Below are positions 31,804-43,259 of a DNA stretch of 64,000 nucleotides, piece after piece (within the stretch, counting starts at the first letter, position 1; each line of letters starts with the position of its first letter). Below the pieces are notes generated by a model. The model saw only the letters and a program-made list of their open reading frames with translations. It made no database searches and was not told the origin of the DNA. The DNA comes from Durusdinium trenchii (taxonomy: Eukaryota > Sar > Dinophyceae > Suessiales > Symbiodiniaceae). A program made the translations under genes and the position numbers. The stretch is from the NCBI GenBank assembly GCA_963970005.1, contig CAXAMN010021362.1:1097712-1161711 (forward strand). The letters run 5' to 3'.

Positions 31804-34688
31804 CTACAAGTTTGAGTCTGAATCTTCATCACTCTTCAATCGCAAGCTCGTCAGAATCACACACCACAAGCCGCCGATGATGCTGAGATGCATCGCCTTG
31901 TGTTTTGCTTGGAATTGGAACTGACTACAACGGTGAAGTCACAGCTGTATTGTGATAATTGAGTTTCATCCTCCAACGCAGACAAGGTTCGTTTCCTGCC
32001 AGTGGTTTGGCCAAAGATGATCCTATCTTCTTGTTGTACAATGGCCAGCGGCTTGTAGATGAAAACTCTGGCCACTGATAGTGCCCCATGGCATTGAGAT
32101 GTTCCTTGGTAAACCGGACTACAGAATAGTATACACAGTGTGACAGCGAGCTACATAGCATACATGTATACACAGATATCGGCAGAAGCTGTCTCTATTA
32201 TTGTATTCAAGAGGAAAGTGATGGAAGGCAAATGCAAAATACACTTGCAACACTTGCAAAAGACACCTACATACTACAAACACAAGATACAAATTGACAC
32301 TATGTGACCTCTGGCAAGAGCCATCTCTCCCCTTCTTGCAAACCAGGCAAGAGTAGCCACATGGTGCCCTGTCTCAATAGCGTGGGCATGGTGGCAGACA
32401 CCATTGCCCTGGCCTTCGGGTTCTGATTCAAGTTGCACACTTGCGCAACCTCTCCTGTGGAAAATTGACGATGACTTGGCACCAGAACTTTGCAAAAGTA
32501 AACATTTGTCAAATCCAGTCCTCGGTCCCATCCCCGCAACACTCTTTCACACTTGCGGTAATTGGCAAGCCAAACTGGCTTGGCACCTGAGTTCTCACTA
32601 TTTTCTTCAAATCAAAACCAGGCAAGCACCTGAACACAATCACTGAGTAGCTGGCCAGTAAGCAGATCAGAGAAGTTTGAACTGTTTGGTTTGGCTGCCC
32701 GTTTGGCAGCACGAACCTTCTCTTCTTGCACCATGTCCTGTTGGATTGCAAAGTGCGCAAGATCGTTTGGGTCAGTAGCTACAACACATCAACCAGCAAC
32801 AAACATAGACAAAAATAAATTGGTCTGCAACTAAATGACTGAAGGGGCTGAGAAGAAGCAGCTACATGGGAGAGCGGGCTTCTCAAACAAATGAACCATG
32901 CGCTGCATTCCCGATGTTGAAATGCTGGCCCCCACAGGTTCAAAGTAGCATTTGGATTTCAATAATCCAATTGAGTACAATCGAGGCCGGCGCATTGGCC
33001 ACCCCACGTTGACAGGTGACAGCAGCCAAGGGTCTGTCACCATATCATCCTTGGCAGCACAAGGAACCTTGACCCCATCATCACCTTCAACTCTGAGCAT
33101 TTGATGCCACTCATATTGCGGAAGGTATGTTGTAAGAAGAAACCGTAGAAATCCTCCGGTGCATTCATGCACAATCACTTCCTGCCAAAAAAACTGATGT
33201 AAAAACATGGAAGACACGATTAGAGTAAGAGACAAAACTGTCGCACCAATCCTCCTCGCAGTGCCACCGCTCAGCGAGCCAAAGCGCTAAGCTGCTAGCA
33301 CTTTTTCCCAACAGACCCGCTTTAGCACCTAAGCAGTTGTCTCAAGCTCTTTGACAGAAAACACATATATATGTAGAATATTCTATGTGTATACAAAAGT
33401 ATTTTGTTTGCAACTTGCAGTGTCAATTCATTTCTCTTTGATATTCACACAAGCGGCCCATAGATGATACATCGATGCAAACTGTGCCTCCCGATGCTAC
33501 TCGAATTGACCTGCGCTGGTCACAAGTCCGAAGGAGCTTGTCACCAAAGGGCGTCACACACTCCTGCCAACACATGCGTCGTCACAGGCCTAATACAAAA
33601 TGCACCAAAATTTCAGTGCAAACGAGTGAAAGCAACCGTTGTTCTCCTTTGAATGACTCTTTCCTTCGGAACTGCAAGCTGCTGTCAAATTAAAACCGGA
33701 CAGCTGCTCGTCACCTACGTCAGCTTCACCTGAAATAGGAAAAACAAATTGGTTTGTTGTTGATTGATGTCTTCCTAAGCTCTTTATCCAAGAAAATTAT
33801 GTGATTTTCTTTATTCAGTCTAGTTGCTCAGTGCTTGATCAAGCTCGAACATGACTTGTTCCTTGATAGAATCCATCTCATCTAAGACCTGTTTGCCAAC
33901 TCTGGTTTCAAATCCGCCCTGAACATGGCATGGCCTGTAGTCCTGCCAGCAAAATAATCCCTGATGGCAAAATTGTACTGCACTACATTTCGACACAGTG
34001 ACTTCATAACAAAATTTGCTCCTCTGTTAGTGAACACAAGACTTCTCTGCACTTGTCATCAATGTCACAAGAAGTCTTGCTGATGATGATTCCGTCGCCT
34101 GAGCAAAGGTTACACATCTCGCAAAGGTGATACAAAGGTGATACAAAAGCCTTTCCCCCCCCAAAAAAAAATAGCGCATGGGTGAGCACTTATAAATATA
34201 GGTCTTACATGTTATATATGGAAAGGAAACTGACCCTATGCAGCGTAGCCAAAGGCACTTTGGGATTCGTTTGGCTGAAACTGATTCAATTCCCTCTTGA
34301 GAGCAGAATGACACATATGCAACGCCGCACCGCTGCCCCCAGAGCCGGAAAATCCCTCATGGTGAACGATATCGACCTTCAAGAGTTCTGACAAACAAGC
34401 TCTTGCTGTAGCTCCATCTTGGCCATGCCCCAACAACTTTGTTGCATATCGCTGAGGCCATGAATACAGATCCTGCATGTTTGAGGGCCCTGTTGGCCAG
34501 TTGAAGTTCTCAGCATCTTCCCCGGCAGCTGATGCAGCTGACATTGCATCAGTCAGGTGAAAAGCTGATGCGTCAGCCTGGTTCACAAACGGTTGATCTT
34601 CACCAGTGTTGCACGCAGCTTCCGAATTGCTGTGATCTGATCCCATGTCAACTGAATCCAAGTTCGCATCTGCAGCAGCACGCTTCAT
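31804..34688 (-). CDS. DNA cytosine-5 methyltransferase-like gene, multi-exon
   Basis: Exons in order. <=34688-34259: Asp/Asn/Ser-rich start, then VDIVHHEGFSGSGGSGAALH, the AdoMet-binding motif I. 34098-about 34030: SKTSCDIDDKCREVL, the acidic motif II position; joined by a phase-correct GT-AG intron, 34099-34258. 33942-about 33850: CHVQGGFETRVGKQVLDE. About 33563-33450: RVASGGTVCIDVSSMGR, motif IV with the putative catalytic Cys. About 33300-33236: LALWLAERWHCEEDW. 33181-about 32865: EVIVHECTGGFL (in place of motif VI ENV) and VGWPMRRPRLYSIGL (motif VIII). About 32783-32640: DPNDLAHFAIQQDMVQEEKV. About 32570-32300: LNQNPKARAM, MPTLLRQGTMW, RWLLPEVT. About 32140-31960: TKEHLNAMGHYQWP. About 31890-31804: KAMHLSIIGGLW, then a stop. 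This is the variant C5-methylase layout I associate with dinoflagellates. No broken exon was found, so it may be functional. The true start may lie upstream. Confidence 0.72.
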
Positions 34689-34814
34689 CCGGAAACGTCA
34701 AGACCAGCGCGCCCGGCACAACTCTATACAACCTTTGAACTAGAAACGCATTACCAGAGAATAAGAATACAAAAAAAACATAGAATAAAATTAAACAAAT
34801 ACTGTATTATTGTA

Positions 34815-35700
34815 GACTTTTTGAAATTTCTTATAACGCGTTGGAAAGGAATTGTACCTCACATTTTTTGAAAGAACTGACCAAAAACATTATAAGACTT
34901 TTTAAAAAGTCTTATAATGCTTTGGAAAGGGATTGCGCCTCACCAAAAGCATTATAAGACCTTTTAAAAGGTCTTATAATGATGTGAAAAGGGTTTGTAA
35001 CCGACCAAAAACTATTATAAAACTTCAAAAAAGTATTATGATGCCTTGGAAAGGGATTACAACCAACAAACATATTATAGGACTTTTTACAAAGTCTCAT
35101 GATTGTTGGCAAGAAATTATAATTCCCAAAAAAACATTATAAGACTTTTTAAAAAGTCTTATAATTTATAATTCCAAATTGCATTCACACAACCTCACTT
35201 TTTGAGCTAACATTCTGCACCCAAACAGTGCCCAGCTGAATGCATATTTTCACTTTGCATTCACAAAACACACTTGTTTTTTGGTCTTTTTGCATTCTGA
35301 ACTCAAATTCTGTGAATGCAATTTGGAATTATATATTATAAGACTTTTAAAAAAGTCTTATAATGTTTTTTGGGAATTATAATCTCTTGCCAACAATCAT
35401 GAGACTTTTTAAAAAGTCCTATAATATTTTTGTTGCCTGACATCCCTTTCCAAGGCATTATAATACGTGTTTAACATTTTACAATTTTTTTTGGTGGGTT
35501 ACAAACCCTTTTCACATCATTATAAGAGCTTTTAAAAAGTCTTATAACGCTTTTGGTGAGGCGCACTCCCTTTCCAAAGCATTATAAGACTTTTTAAAAA
35601 GTCTTATAATATTTTTGGTGAGTTGTAATCTCTTTTCACAAGATTATAAGACTTCTTTTAACAACGTCTTATAATGGTTTTGGCGAGTGGCAATCCTTTT
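34815..35700. repeat. Foldback element of nested palindromes
   Basis: Two mirror-image arms (about 34815-35187 and 35311-35700) around a centre near 35250. Each arm holds about five 55-65-bp units, and each unit contains a palindrome such as TTATAAGACTTTTTAAAAAG followed by TCTTATAA. Between palindromes are conserved spacers (CTTTGGAAAGGGATTG...CC; GTGAAAAGGGTTTG) that recur as reverse complements in the other arm. The arms close with ATAATTCCAAATTGCATTCA and its complement at 35311-35332. AT-rich and non-coding. It lies just upstream of the methyltransferase gene. Confidence 0.9.
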
Positions 35701-35863
35701 TCAAACCGATGGAGCTGTCGTGGCTTCAGCCCACCCCCGTGAGATTGCACAGCATGTCCTTTTCGCTCTGTTCTTTCACTTTGCTCTGTCCTCTTTGCTT
35801 GGTTCACTGAAACACTGAAACATTTTTGGAGGAGCAGCTAGTATTCATAAATATGGGAGGTGG

Positions 35864-35873
35864 NNNNNNNNNN
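35864..35873. other. Assembly gap (10 N)
   Basis: Ten N. The bases before it (ATAAATATGGGAGGTGG) recur about 60 bp after it as ATATATGGGAGGTGG, so the join is uncertain. Confidence 0.98.
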
Positions 35874-35879
35874 TAAGCG

Positions 35880-36890
35880 AGGATCAAAATGGCGGAGAGC
35901 TGCTCATTATTGATATATATGGGAGGTGGATGAAGATATAGCAAACTAAGCTCAGAAAACACTAAACTTTTGAAAACAATTATGTTAGCCTATTTTTAGC
36001 GATAACATAGTATAATTATTTTCGTTCTTGCCTTACAAGGCTAGGCTTAAAACGCTCCAAGTAAAACCGCATACCACATATAATATTGTTCTTGGGTAAG
36101 TCGCCTTCATTTTTTCTTCGTGACTTTTTTGATTGCTGATATCCATACGCTGTTACTCTTCATCTTCAGCTTTTTAGTCAGATAGCACACAAACTGACAT
36201 GTCACAGTGTCTCCTTTTTGCCTTAGGCTTCAGCTGCTTTAGCTGTCTTTAGCGTCTGCAATTCAGCTAACATTGTTTCCTGACTGCCCAACGCTTCCTC
36301 ATCCATCGGTGGTTCCTCAGAGTGTCAAACGGTCTAACTTACTACCTACCAACTAACAAGCATAAAGTAACAGCACAGAGCCAGGTTGGTGAGACAAGAG
36401 TCAAGCTGAACATGCCGACGCCGAAAGGATTCTGCACTCTCTCCTGTCGGTAGTTACGTCCAGTCTAGCTATATGTGGTGTTGCTATATATGTGGTGCTT
36501 GGATTGAAACGTACCTACACAAGCGTCACAGCGATAACAAAACCAACAACAACAACAGCAGCAACATTACAAAGTCAATGTCACCCTTCGGATGTGTCCT
36601 TCCCGTTGTTGTAGTTTAAACCCTGAACGGAAAACAACATCAAAGAAGTAAATGAACACTACAAGCACCACTTGAAGCTATTACGCATACATCAGAACAT
36701 CCTGCCTTCTTTCAGCCACCACATAAGTCGCAAAATAGCAACTTGTTCTGATGGCTTCGTTACAGAGATTGACTTGCAGCACAATCTCTTCCGAACACGA
36801 TTTGAAGTCTGAACTTCAGCAAAATGAAGAGGACAATTGCAAATGTAGGATGGAGCCTGAGCAATAGATGTGGTCTAGTCTCAATCGTTA
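35880..36890. other. Stretch without a recognisable gene
   Basis: AT-rich; no protein-like frame. Probably downstream non-coding sequence of the multi-copy gene. Confidence 0.5.
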
Positions 36891-36894
36891 ACTG

Positions 36895-38694
36895 TTATTT
36901 AATGTTTGACATTGTAACTGTAACAGGCCAGTGCTTCCTAGAAACTCCTGCTTGGTCGCTTCTCTTAATGATGGGATAGTCTCCAAACCAAACAGTCGTG
37001 TCGGCAAACATTGTGGTTGTAGGTCCTTTGGGTTCTCCAGCGCGTGTCTGGCACCGGCTCGTTGGTTGCAGTTTGCCGGCATGCTTGTTTTGCTTGTTTT
37101 TAGCCGTAGGAGACAAGGATGATCTTGAAGACAGTGACAGTGACTTTCTCTTACTGTTACTGTCATCATCAACATCATGCGGTTCCTTGTATGGAGTTGA
37201 AGTGGCGGAACAGTTGCTCAACTCTTCCAATTCCCTACTCATACTGTCTTTGTCCATGTCAGAGTCGGAGTTTGAGTGCTTCCCGTGTGAAGAGACACGG
37301 TCAATGTGCGATGCAATTGAAGGACTATAGTCAGCACCGTCGATATTGCAAGTGTGTTGATCTTGGACATCCGTAGCCCCTGAAGGTGAGTTGCCATCAC
37401 TATCCATGTTGTCAGTGTTTTGCTTGTGATGTGCCACAGGTGCTCTTTTCTTTCTTGCTCTAGGTTTTGGCAACCGTGGTTGGTCTGGTGGATGTAGGGA
37501 TTGTTCTTCTTCCAGTTTGTTCCCAATTGCTTTGTCTCTTTGCTGTTGCTTGTTGGTAATGTCAGGGTCGCCTGAATCGTCTTCATCTCCGGGTTGCCCA
37601 TTTGAATGCCTAGCTCTGTGCAGGATATCTGTGTAGTATGTCAAGGGCTGATTACCTCTCAGCCGATGTAGCCAGCCTGGAGCTTCTTTCAGCAAGCTGA
37701 TGGCAGTGGAGTAGTAGGAAACAGGCTGAAAATGCATCAGCCCATGAAGGCCGGAGTTGAGAAGTAGTGGGGCAACACAAAGACACATCAAGTACTGTCG
37801 GGAAAGTACTTGCTTTGCTTCGAGAAAGTAATACTTCTTTTCACCACCAACAGTGTAGGGAACAACTTTTCGTTCACGCACAGCAATGTCTGACCAACCA
37901 TCTAAACCTAGACACATCATCATTTCCCAGCGACTTTGCTGCTCAACAAACTCGAGAGAATCTGGCTTTCCAGAATGAGATCGCTGAAATGTCAAAATGC
38001 TGCCCAAACAACCTGCACTTTGTACCAAAGTCAGTTTCTGCAACCCTTCTAATGTCAATTGGTATTTGTCAACTTCGTCACAAGATTCGACGATTAGTCC
38101 AGTTGTGAGGAGAAATTCAACTTCGTCAGCAAGATATGGAATATAGTACCACGATGAGTTTGCAACGCTTGCTACAGCTGACGAATTTGCCAGCGTTGCC
38201 AAAAGATCCCCAGCTGCAGCTGGCCTGGGCCCATGAAAGGGAATCACAATTTTGCAGCTTGTACTTGTACTCAAACCCAACACTGGCACCGACAGTATTC
38301 AAAAAAAACACCACATATGTGAGGTGAGGTGCATTTTCTCTGGAGGCATGTAGGTGGAAGATGTGATGTCCCACATATCAATCCCGGCTGCCAAATCATC
38401 GAATGTATATGTACTGAAATCCACCACGACTGGAACACTGGAAGCCATCAATTTCACTGTCTCACTATCCTTTGCTCCCAAACCGGTGTAGTTTTGAACA
38501 GTAAAACTGTCTTTGGACTGCAGCTGGCTGCCTTGAATAGTGTAGTGTGAGCGGAAATGTTGCATGCTGTCGATGAGTTTGAAAAACAGCTCCTGTCGCT
38601 GAGGCAATCCAAGCCTCTGTTTTGCTTGGATCACATCTACACCTTGAAAAGTCAACGACTCGCCAGGTGCTGTATCTTGAGCATGTGAAACCAA
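36895..38694 (-). CDS. C-terminal exons of a dinoflagellate multi-copy gene
   Basis: Two long stretches share one frame and are split by a single TGA at 38299-38301. The upstream part (38694-38302) reads PGESLTFQGVDVIQAKQRLG and PVVVDFSTYTFDDLAAGIDMWD. The downstream part (38289-36895) has a globular portion (SWYYIPYLADEVEFLLTTGL, RWEMMMCLGLDGWSDIAVRE, YYFLEAKQVLSRQYLMCLC). It is followed by a long acidic/basic low-complexity tail (DSDMDKDSMSRELEELS, KRKSLSLSSRSSLS) and a stop. The TGA lies in a T-rich context that could belong to a short intron (GTGTTTTTTTT...AG), or be a true nonsense change. I do not recognise an enzyme; tail composition suggests a nuclear protein. Confidence 0.5.
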
Positions 38695-38762
38695 TGAGGA
38701 AGATAGGTTTGCTTCATCCTCCAGCGCATGTCCAATGTAAGGCTTCTCTCCTTCACAAACAA

Positions 38763-40303
38763 CTAACAGACATCATTTGATGAGGTGAGTTGAAGAAAGA
38801 CCTGAGGAACAAACCGAACAAACCGTCTCAATGCAAATCCTTGTCTAGATGTTGAAGAGTCCCAAAGCGTATGTAGCGGCTTGAACGCTGCTTTCAACGC
38901 ATCATTCTTGAAGCAGCACACCATGCTAGGATAGGTTTGACAGCATTCCTGCGACAACCCCGTCAGAGAACACACGCACGCGCACACCCACACATACAGA
39001 ACCCCACTTCACCCCCCCAAGAATTGTTTCTCCACTCTCAAAAACTTCAACACAAACGATTACTTCCCAACAATCAAACAGCAAGCAAGCCCAACTTGCC
39101 TGCAAATGCTCTAATAGAATTCGTTTCCTGATGCATACCTCGTCATTCTTGGACTGATACGCCGCCGCCGTTGCATCTGCCCTGCGCTTGAGCCCTGCCT
39201 CGATACTGGATTCCAACTGAGGCCTTTTTCCATGTTTCAGCCTGAGTCCGGTTTGAGTATGAGTGAGCTACAACAACACATGCTGGTTTTCAGACATGAG
39301 CACAAATGACAAGATGATACTTGACCCGCTCGCAAGAGCTATGACTTGAACAACTGCCAAGTAACCTCACATGATGCCTATACACCAAAGCTGCTACCTC
39401 CGATTGCGACATTGCTTGCATTGTGTCACTTCTCATGAAGAGAAGTCGCCTCTCAGACACAACAGCAGCAGCAAGAATGGAAACAACAACAGCAGCAACA
39501 ACAACAAAATAGCATATGTGTCATCCTGACATACACTGTACAGGTTTGACAAGCTAAGCCGAACACTGAACAGCTTCTCTGAACCCCTTGTCGGTTTCGA
39601 TTCCATCTACCAATGACATAAGGTTGCGCAATGCCTCAAAAGCTTTCTGCGTTGCACTGAAACAATGAAGTCCTTTAACTAGCATGGTTGATTCAACAAG
39701 TACATCAAATCGCCAGCTAGCAGTTGCCGCCTGTGTAATAATGCCAATAAGGAACAAACGGCATCACTGCCAGTTGTCCAAGGGTTTGTTTGGCAAGGCC
39801 GTGTCTCAATTCCCAGGACATGTAAGCTGGACTGGCTGCTGGACTCCTTTTGAGTGCTCGGGATAATAGGGAATGAATTCCCTCAACGCTCCGCTCCACA
39901 ATACGAACCTGAGCATGCGTCTCAGTCATAGCATCCATCCATCCATCCACCCAGCCAGCCAGCCATCCATCCCACAAAGACAAAAACAAAAATAACAACC
40001 CGGTCCAGTGCTCATTGCTTTGTTATATTTTGTTACTGTACAAAAGAGTTTCCCCAGTTGCCACTGCTGTTGCTGAGGAGCTTGCCGAAAGGCACCTAGC
40101 CAATAGGCAACATGCGTTAACAACTCTGCTGGCAAATCCTGCACCTCACAGCCTTCTGCTAGGAGAACCACAGCTGGCCGCAAAGAGGGGTCACCAGGCT
40201 CATTGTAGTTGTTCGACAAAAACCGACGAGACTGACGATGCTGGCGACCTGCGGCTGACCCTTCTTGCCACAGCTTCAAACAATTTCTGGCTGCTTGAGT
40301 CAC
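38763..40303 (-). CDS. Multi-copy family gene: ERSVEG-HSLL exons
   Basis: Exons in order. About 40303-40060: ARNCLKLWQEGSAAGRQHRQ, then LRPAVVLLAEGCEVQDLPAE. About 39930-39720: VRIVERSVEGIHSLLSRALK, RSPAASPAYMSWELRHGLAK. About 39720-39560: SWRFDVLVESTMLVKGLHCF, AFEALRNLMSLVDGIETDKG. About 39216-39110: SSIEAGLKRRADATAAAYQS. About 38950-38770: FKNDALKAAFKPLHTLWDSS. The ERS-E-x-H-SLLxRALKRxPxxSxAYxSxELR signature recurs in many predicted dinoflagellate proteins (from memory), usually with the upstream blocks present here. Role unknown; copy number suggests mobile or amplified genes. Confidence 0.5.
39931..39975. repeat. CATC / CAGC simple repeat
   Basis: Short run of CATCCATCCATCCACC, then CAGCCAGCCAGCC and CATCCATCC in an intron of the multi-copy gene. 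Confidence 0.8.
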
Positions 40304-40355
40304 TGTGCCCGGATCAGGGCTGGCTAAAGCACCTCAACAAACACTCAACAGAACA

Positions 40356-41909
40356 TCACAGTGCACTGCATTGCACACCTTGTTTACAACACAGCATTGT
40401 GGCAAGGTGCAGAGGTGCCAAGGCAATTCGGTCCAGAATTTTAATTTGATCATCAACTGACCTTGTTTGGCTGAACCAGAATACTACAACAAACATCTGG
40501 GCAAACAACAGAGATACAAACACAAAGGCCAACCAAAAAGGCAAGAAACTCCACATCCGACCACGTGCTGCTTCCACGTCTGCTATGAGCTCTTCCCGCT
40601 TGCCAGAAGGAACTGATGCAAAATTAGCAATAATGCGTTCTTTTCGACCAACCATGTCGCGAAACTGAGATTCTGTCCCCGCTCCATTTGCTAACTCCCA
40701 GCTCCGACATCCTCGAAAGGAACATCGTTCCTCCGCTGCGTGGAAGCCCCTTGGGTCCTGCAACCGACGACGCTTGGCCACCATGCGCTCAGCAATTCCT
40801 CACATGCGGCGGCGTTGCAAGAAGCTTTACCAAACTTTCAATCTTCAAGTGACCGCCAATTTTGGCTTCGGAATATGGATGAACTATTGAAGTGGAGGAT
40901 AGACGCCCAATGTTTAGTGCCCATGTAGCGACAACCGTCCATGCCAGGCAAATTCCCTTTTGTTGTACACTGGCGCACATGTCACAGCACTCCTGCGCAT
41001 GCGCTTGCCAGGTGCCAGGTGTCAACTCAATTCCTTGTCAGTGTCAACCCCCGAGAGAACATCAACAACCGCAGTGCCACCACTGGAAAACCAGTCAGTC
41101 ACATTCACATCACAGAAATGCACTGCGGTCTAAAGCAGAACATGCAATGCAAGTTGTCCAACACAAGATGCATGACCAAACGGGGATCAACTCCCTTTCC
41201 CAATAAGAACAAGGACACAAAACCTGAGCCCTAACGAGAAGAACAAAGGACCGAAGTCAGAGCCCAAAGGCAGAACAAGGAAGAACGGGAAGGTACAAAG
41301 CAGGTGACACCAAACCCCGGTCCAATCATCTTCAGACCACAATAAAGCAACATCAACAAGTTGAGGTAAGCGGGTGGGTGGGTGGGTGAGCAGTCTCAGT
41401 GACTCGCGCAAAAAGGTCCCAAACCATCTATATAAATTAAACCTGGAGCATGATTCTTGTATATATATATATATTACTATATATTTATATATACACACTT
41501 ATGTAGAGAGAGAGAGGAAATGTTAACTTGAGAGCGCCAAGCCACTAGCTTCTACAGCTGAATGGCACGGACAACCTTCGCACCATCTACCGATATGCTC
41601 AGCTTCCCCACATATGTCCAGGACTGCGCTGATTGATGCCCACATCATATTGGACTTGATTGCAGCGTCTATTGTTTCCACTGAGACTGAAGAGTCATCC
41701 TTGGCTGTGCCATCCCACTCTGAACGGTGAACCGTGGCTTTGTCAGAACAAAGAAACATGTTATTATCCCGCGTGTGGTTTTGATCATAACGAGTTTCTG
41801 TTTGATCTGACCTAAACCATGGGCGATGCTGAGCTTTCTCCTCCACCTTTTCCTTGGAGCCTGCCATGTATACTTTCTTGTCCCAATAGGATTTCAGCAG
41901 TGGCTCCAA
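40356..41909 (-). CDS. Multi-copy family gene: WCEGCPCH and RGCRSWELA exons
   Basis: About 41909-41530: LLKSYWDKKVYMAGSKEKVE at the start, then TIDAAIKSNMMWASISAVLD and GRWCEGCPCHSAVEASG, a Cys/His cluster. About 40735-40555: CSFRGCRSWELANGAG, then FASVPSGKREELIADVEAAR. About 40450-40385: a frame reading LKFWTELPWHLCTL. The order W-x-EGCxCH, CxxxGxRxxELA, FWxxLPWxL matches a dinoflagellate multi-copy family as I remember it. The apparent membrane-like stretch between 40555 and 40470 is probably intron. Confidence 0.5.
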
Positions 41910-42121
41910 AGGATAAACCTCGCACTGTGGTAGGCCGCTGATCTAAGCACGCTGCACGTGACAGTGTACAGTCAAATAAAGAACCAGGTTGCTAGGTGGT
42001 AGTGGTGGTGGTTTAAGTTTAACTATTGAACTTTGGAGCCACCACTATGTGGCACCATGCTTAGCTTAACCCAGCCCTCAACTTCAACCTTGGCAACCGT
42101 CAACCGTCACCTCAAAAGATT

Positions 42122-43095
42122 CTATGGGAAGAATCTAGAAGCAGCAGCACAAAATTCCGTGATTGCTTCCCATCTCAGTCCTCCAAGACTTGCGCTGAAC
42201 GTGTTGAAACGCTTGCAATCAACATCTGGCGCGGAGCGCATGCAAGTCCCTTGGAATCTCTCTCTGAACATTCGGTCTCCCAAAAGCTTCTCGAGCGATT
42301 TAAGATCGTTGATCAATGGCTGCCACCTTGCAAACTTCTCGAACAAAACTGACTCCAACACATATCCTCTATTGTTGATACTGCTAGGGCCTTCTCCTGT
42401 GTTGATTGGTGTACGGTGTAAGTGTAAGCATGCACATTTATGTCACTTGTATAGTCCCTTGGGCGACAACTTGACAACGCCAAAAAATGTTCTCACTGAG
42501 CACAGACAAGGAACACTTTCATGTTATGCAATACTCCTTTCAATAAATTATCGCAAATGTGTTTGATGCCATGGATCAAAAATGCATTCTCAAACAGCAT
42601 GGAGCAAACTTCGGCTTCTGTCGAGAGATCAGTCGAGAGATCAGTTGCCTTTCCAGTTGCAAGGTCATGGCCATTGCCAACAGAACTCGGTACCGGTTCA
42701 ACTTCAACCGCGGCAACTGCAGGTATGGCAGGTATGGTGATGGTGTCTGGAATTACTCTCTCGGGATCTCGAACAGGTATGCCAGGGTTAGGACTAAGGG
42801 CATCTCGAAGAGATAGTTCGTCCTCAAGTTCAATCTGATTTAGTTTCTGCTTTTCATCTCCTAGTGCAGGCATTGCCTGCTGATCCAAAGCAACACGTCC
42901 CCCAAGCTCTGCTGCTGCTTCCGCTACAATGTCCTCAAGATTGACCCTGGGACAGGCAGCCACAGTTGCTTCAACACCCTGATCTGTTGTGACGCTGATA
43001 ATTCTGGAGCAATACAAATGGCAACATTCTCGCGGTGAACTGTAAGCACACTCTGTCATGATAGCCCACAAAAGAGACTCTAGTCTGTGTGGCAC
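42122..43095 (-). CDS. Multi-copy family gene: HICDNLLK and RFQGTC exons
   Basis: About 43060-42545: ISVTTDQGVEATVAACPRVN, LEDIVAEAAAELGGRVALDQ, a Pro/Val linker, then LFENAFLIHGIKHICDNLLK. About 42345-42130: WQPLINDLKSLEKLLGDRMF, RERFQGTCMRSAPDV, GGLRWEAITEFCAAASRF. A T-T-D-x-G-x-E start, an IxGxxHIxDN block and an RW-x-x-x-x-x-F block together look like the core of a transposase-derived or recombinase-like family common in dinoflagellates. A DDE triad is not evident from reading alone. Confidence 0.5.
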
Positions 43096-43259
43096 ATTTG
43101 TCGCTCCTCATATGATCGCATTTGATCGCATGTGGTCACGCGGATTGAACAAACGTTGCAAAACTTTACGATCTCGAACTTACACAGCACCAAAGTAGCA
43201 CCAAATAACCCAAATTCATTAATGATTTATGTTCAATCTAGTCTCCTTTGCCAAGACAA

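Noticed and set aside
40470..40555. Transmembrane helix in the frame at 40356-40784
   Set aside because: The hydrophobic stretch is bounded by plausible splice sites and interrupts the family order; read as intron.
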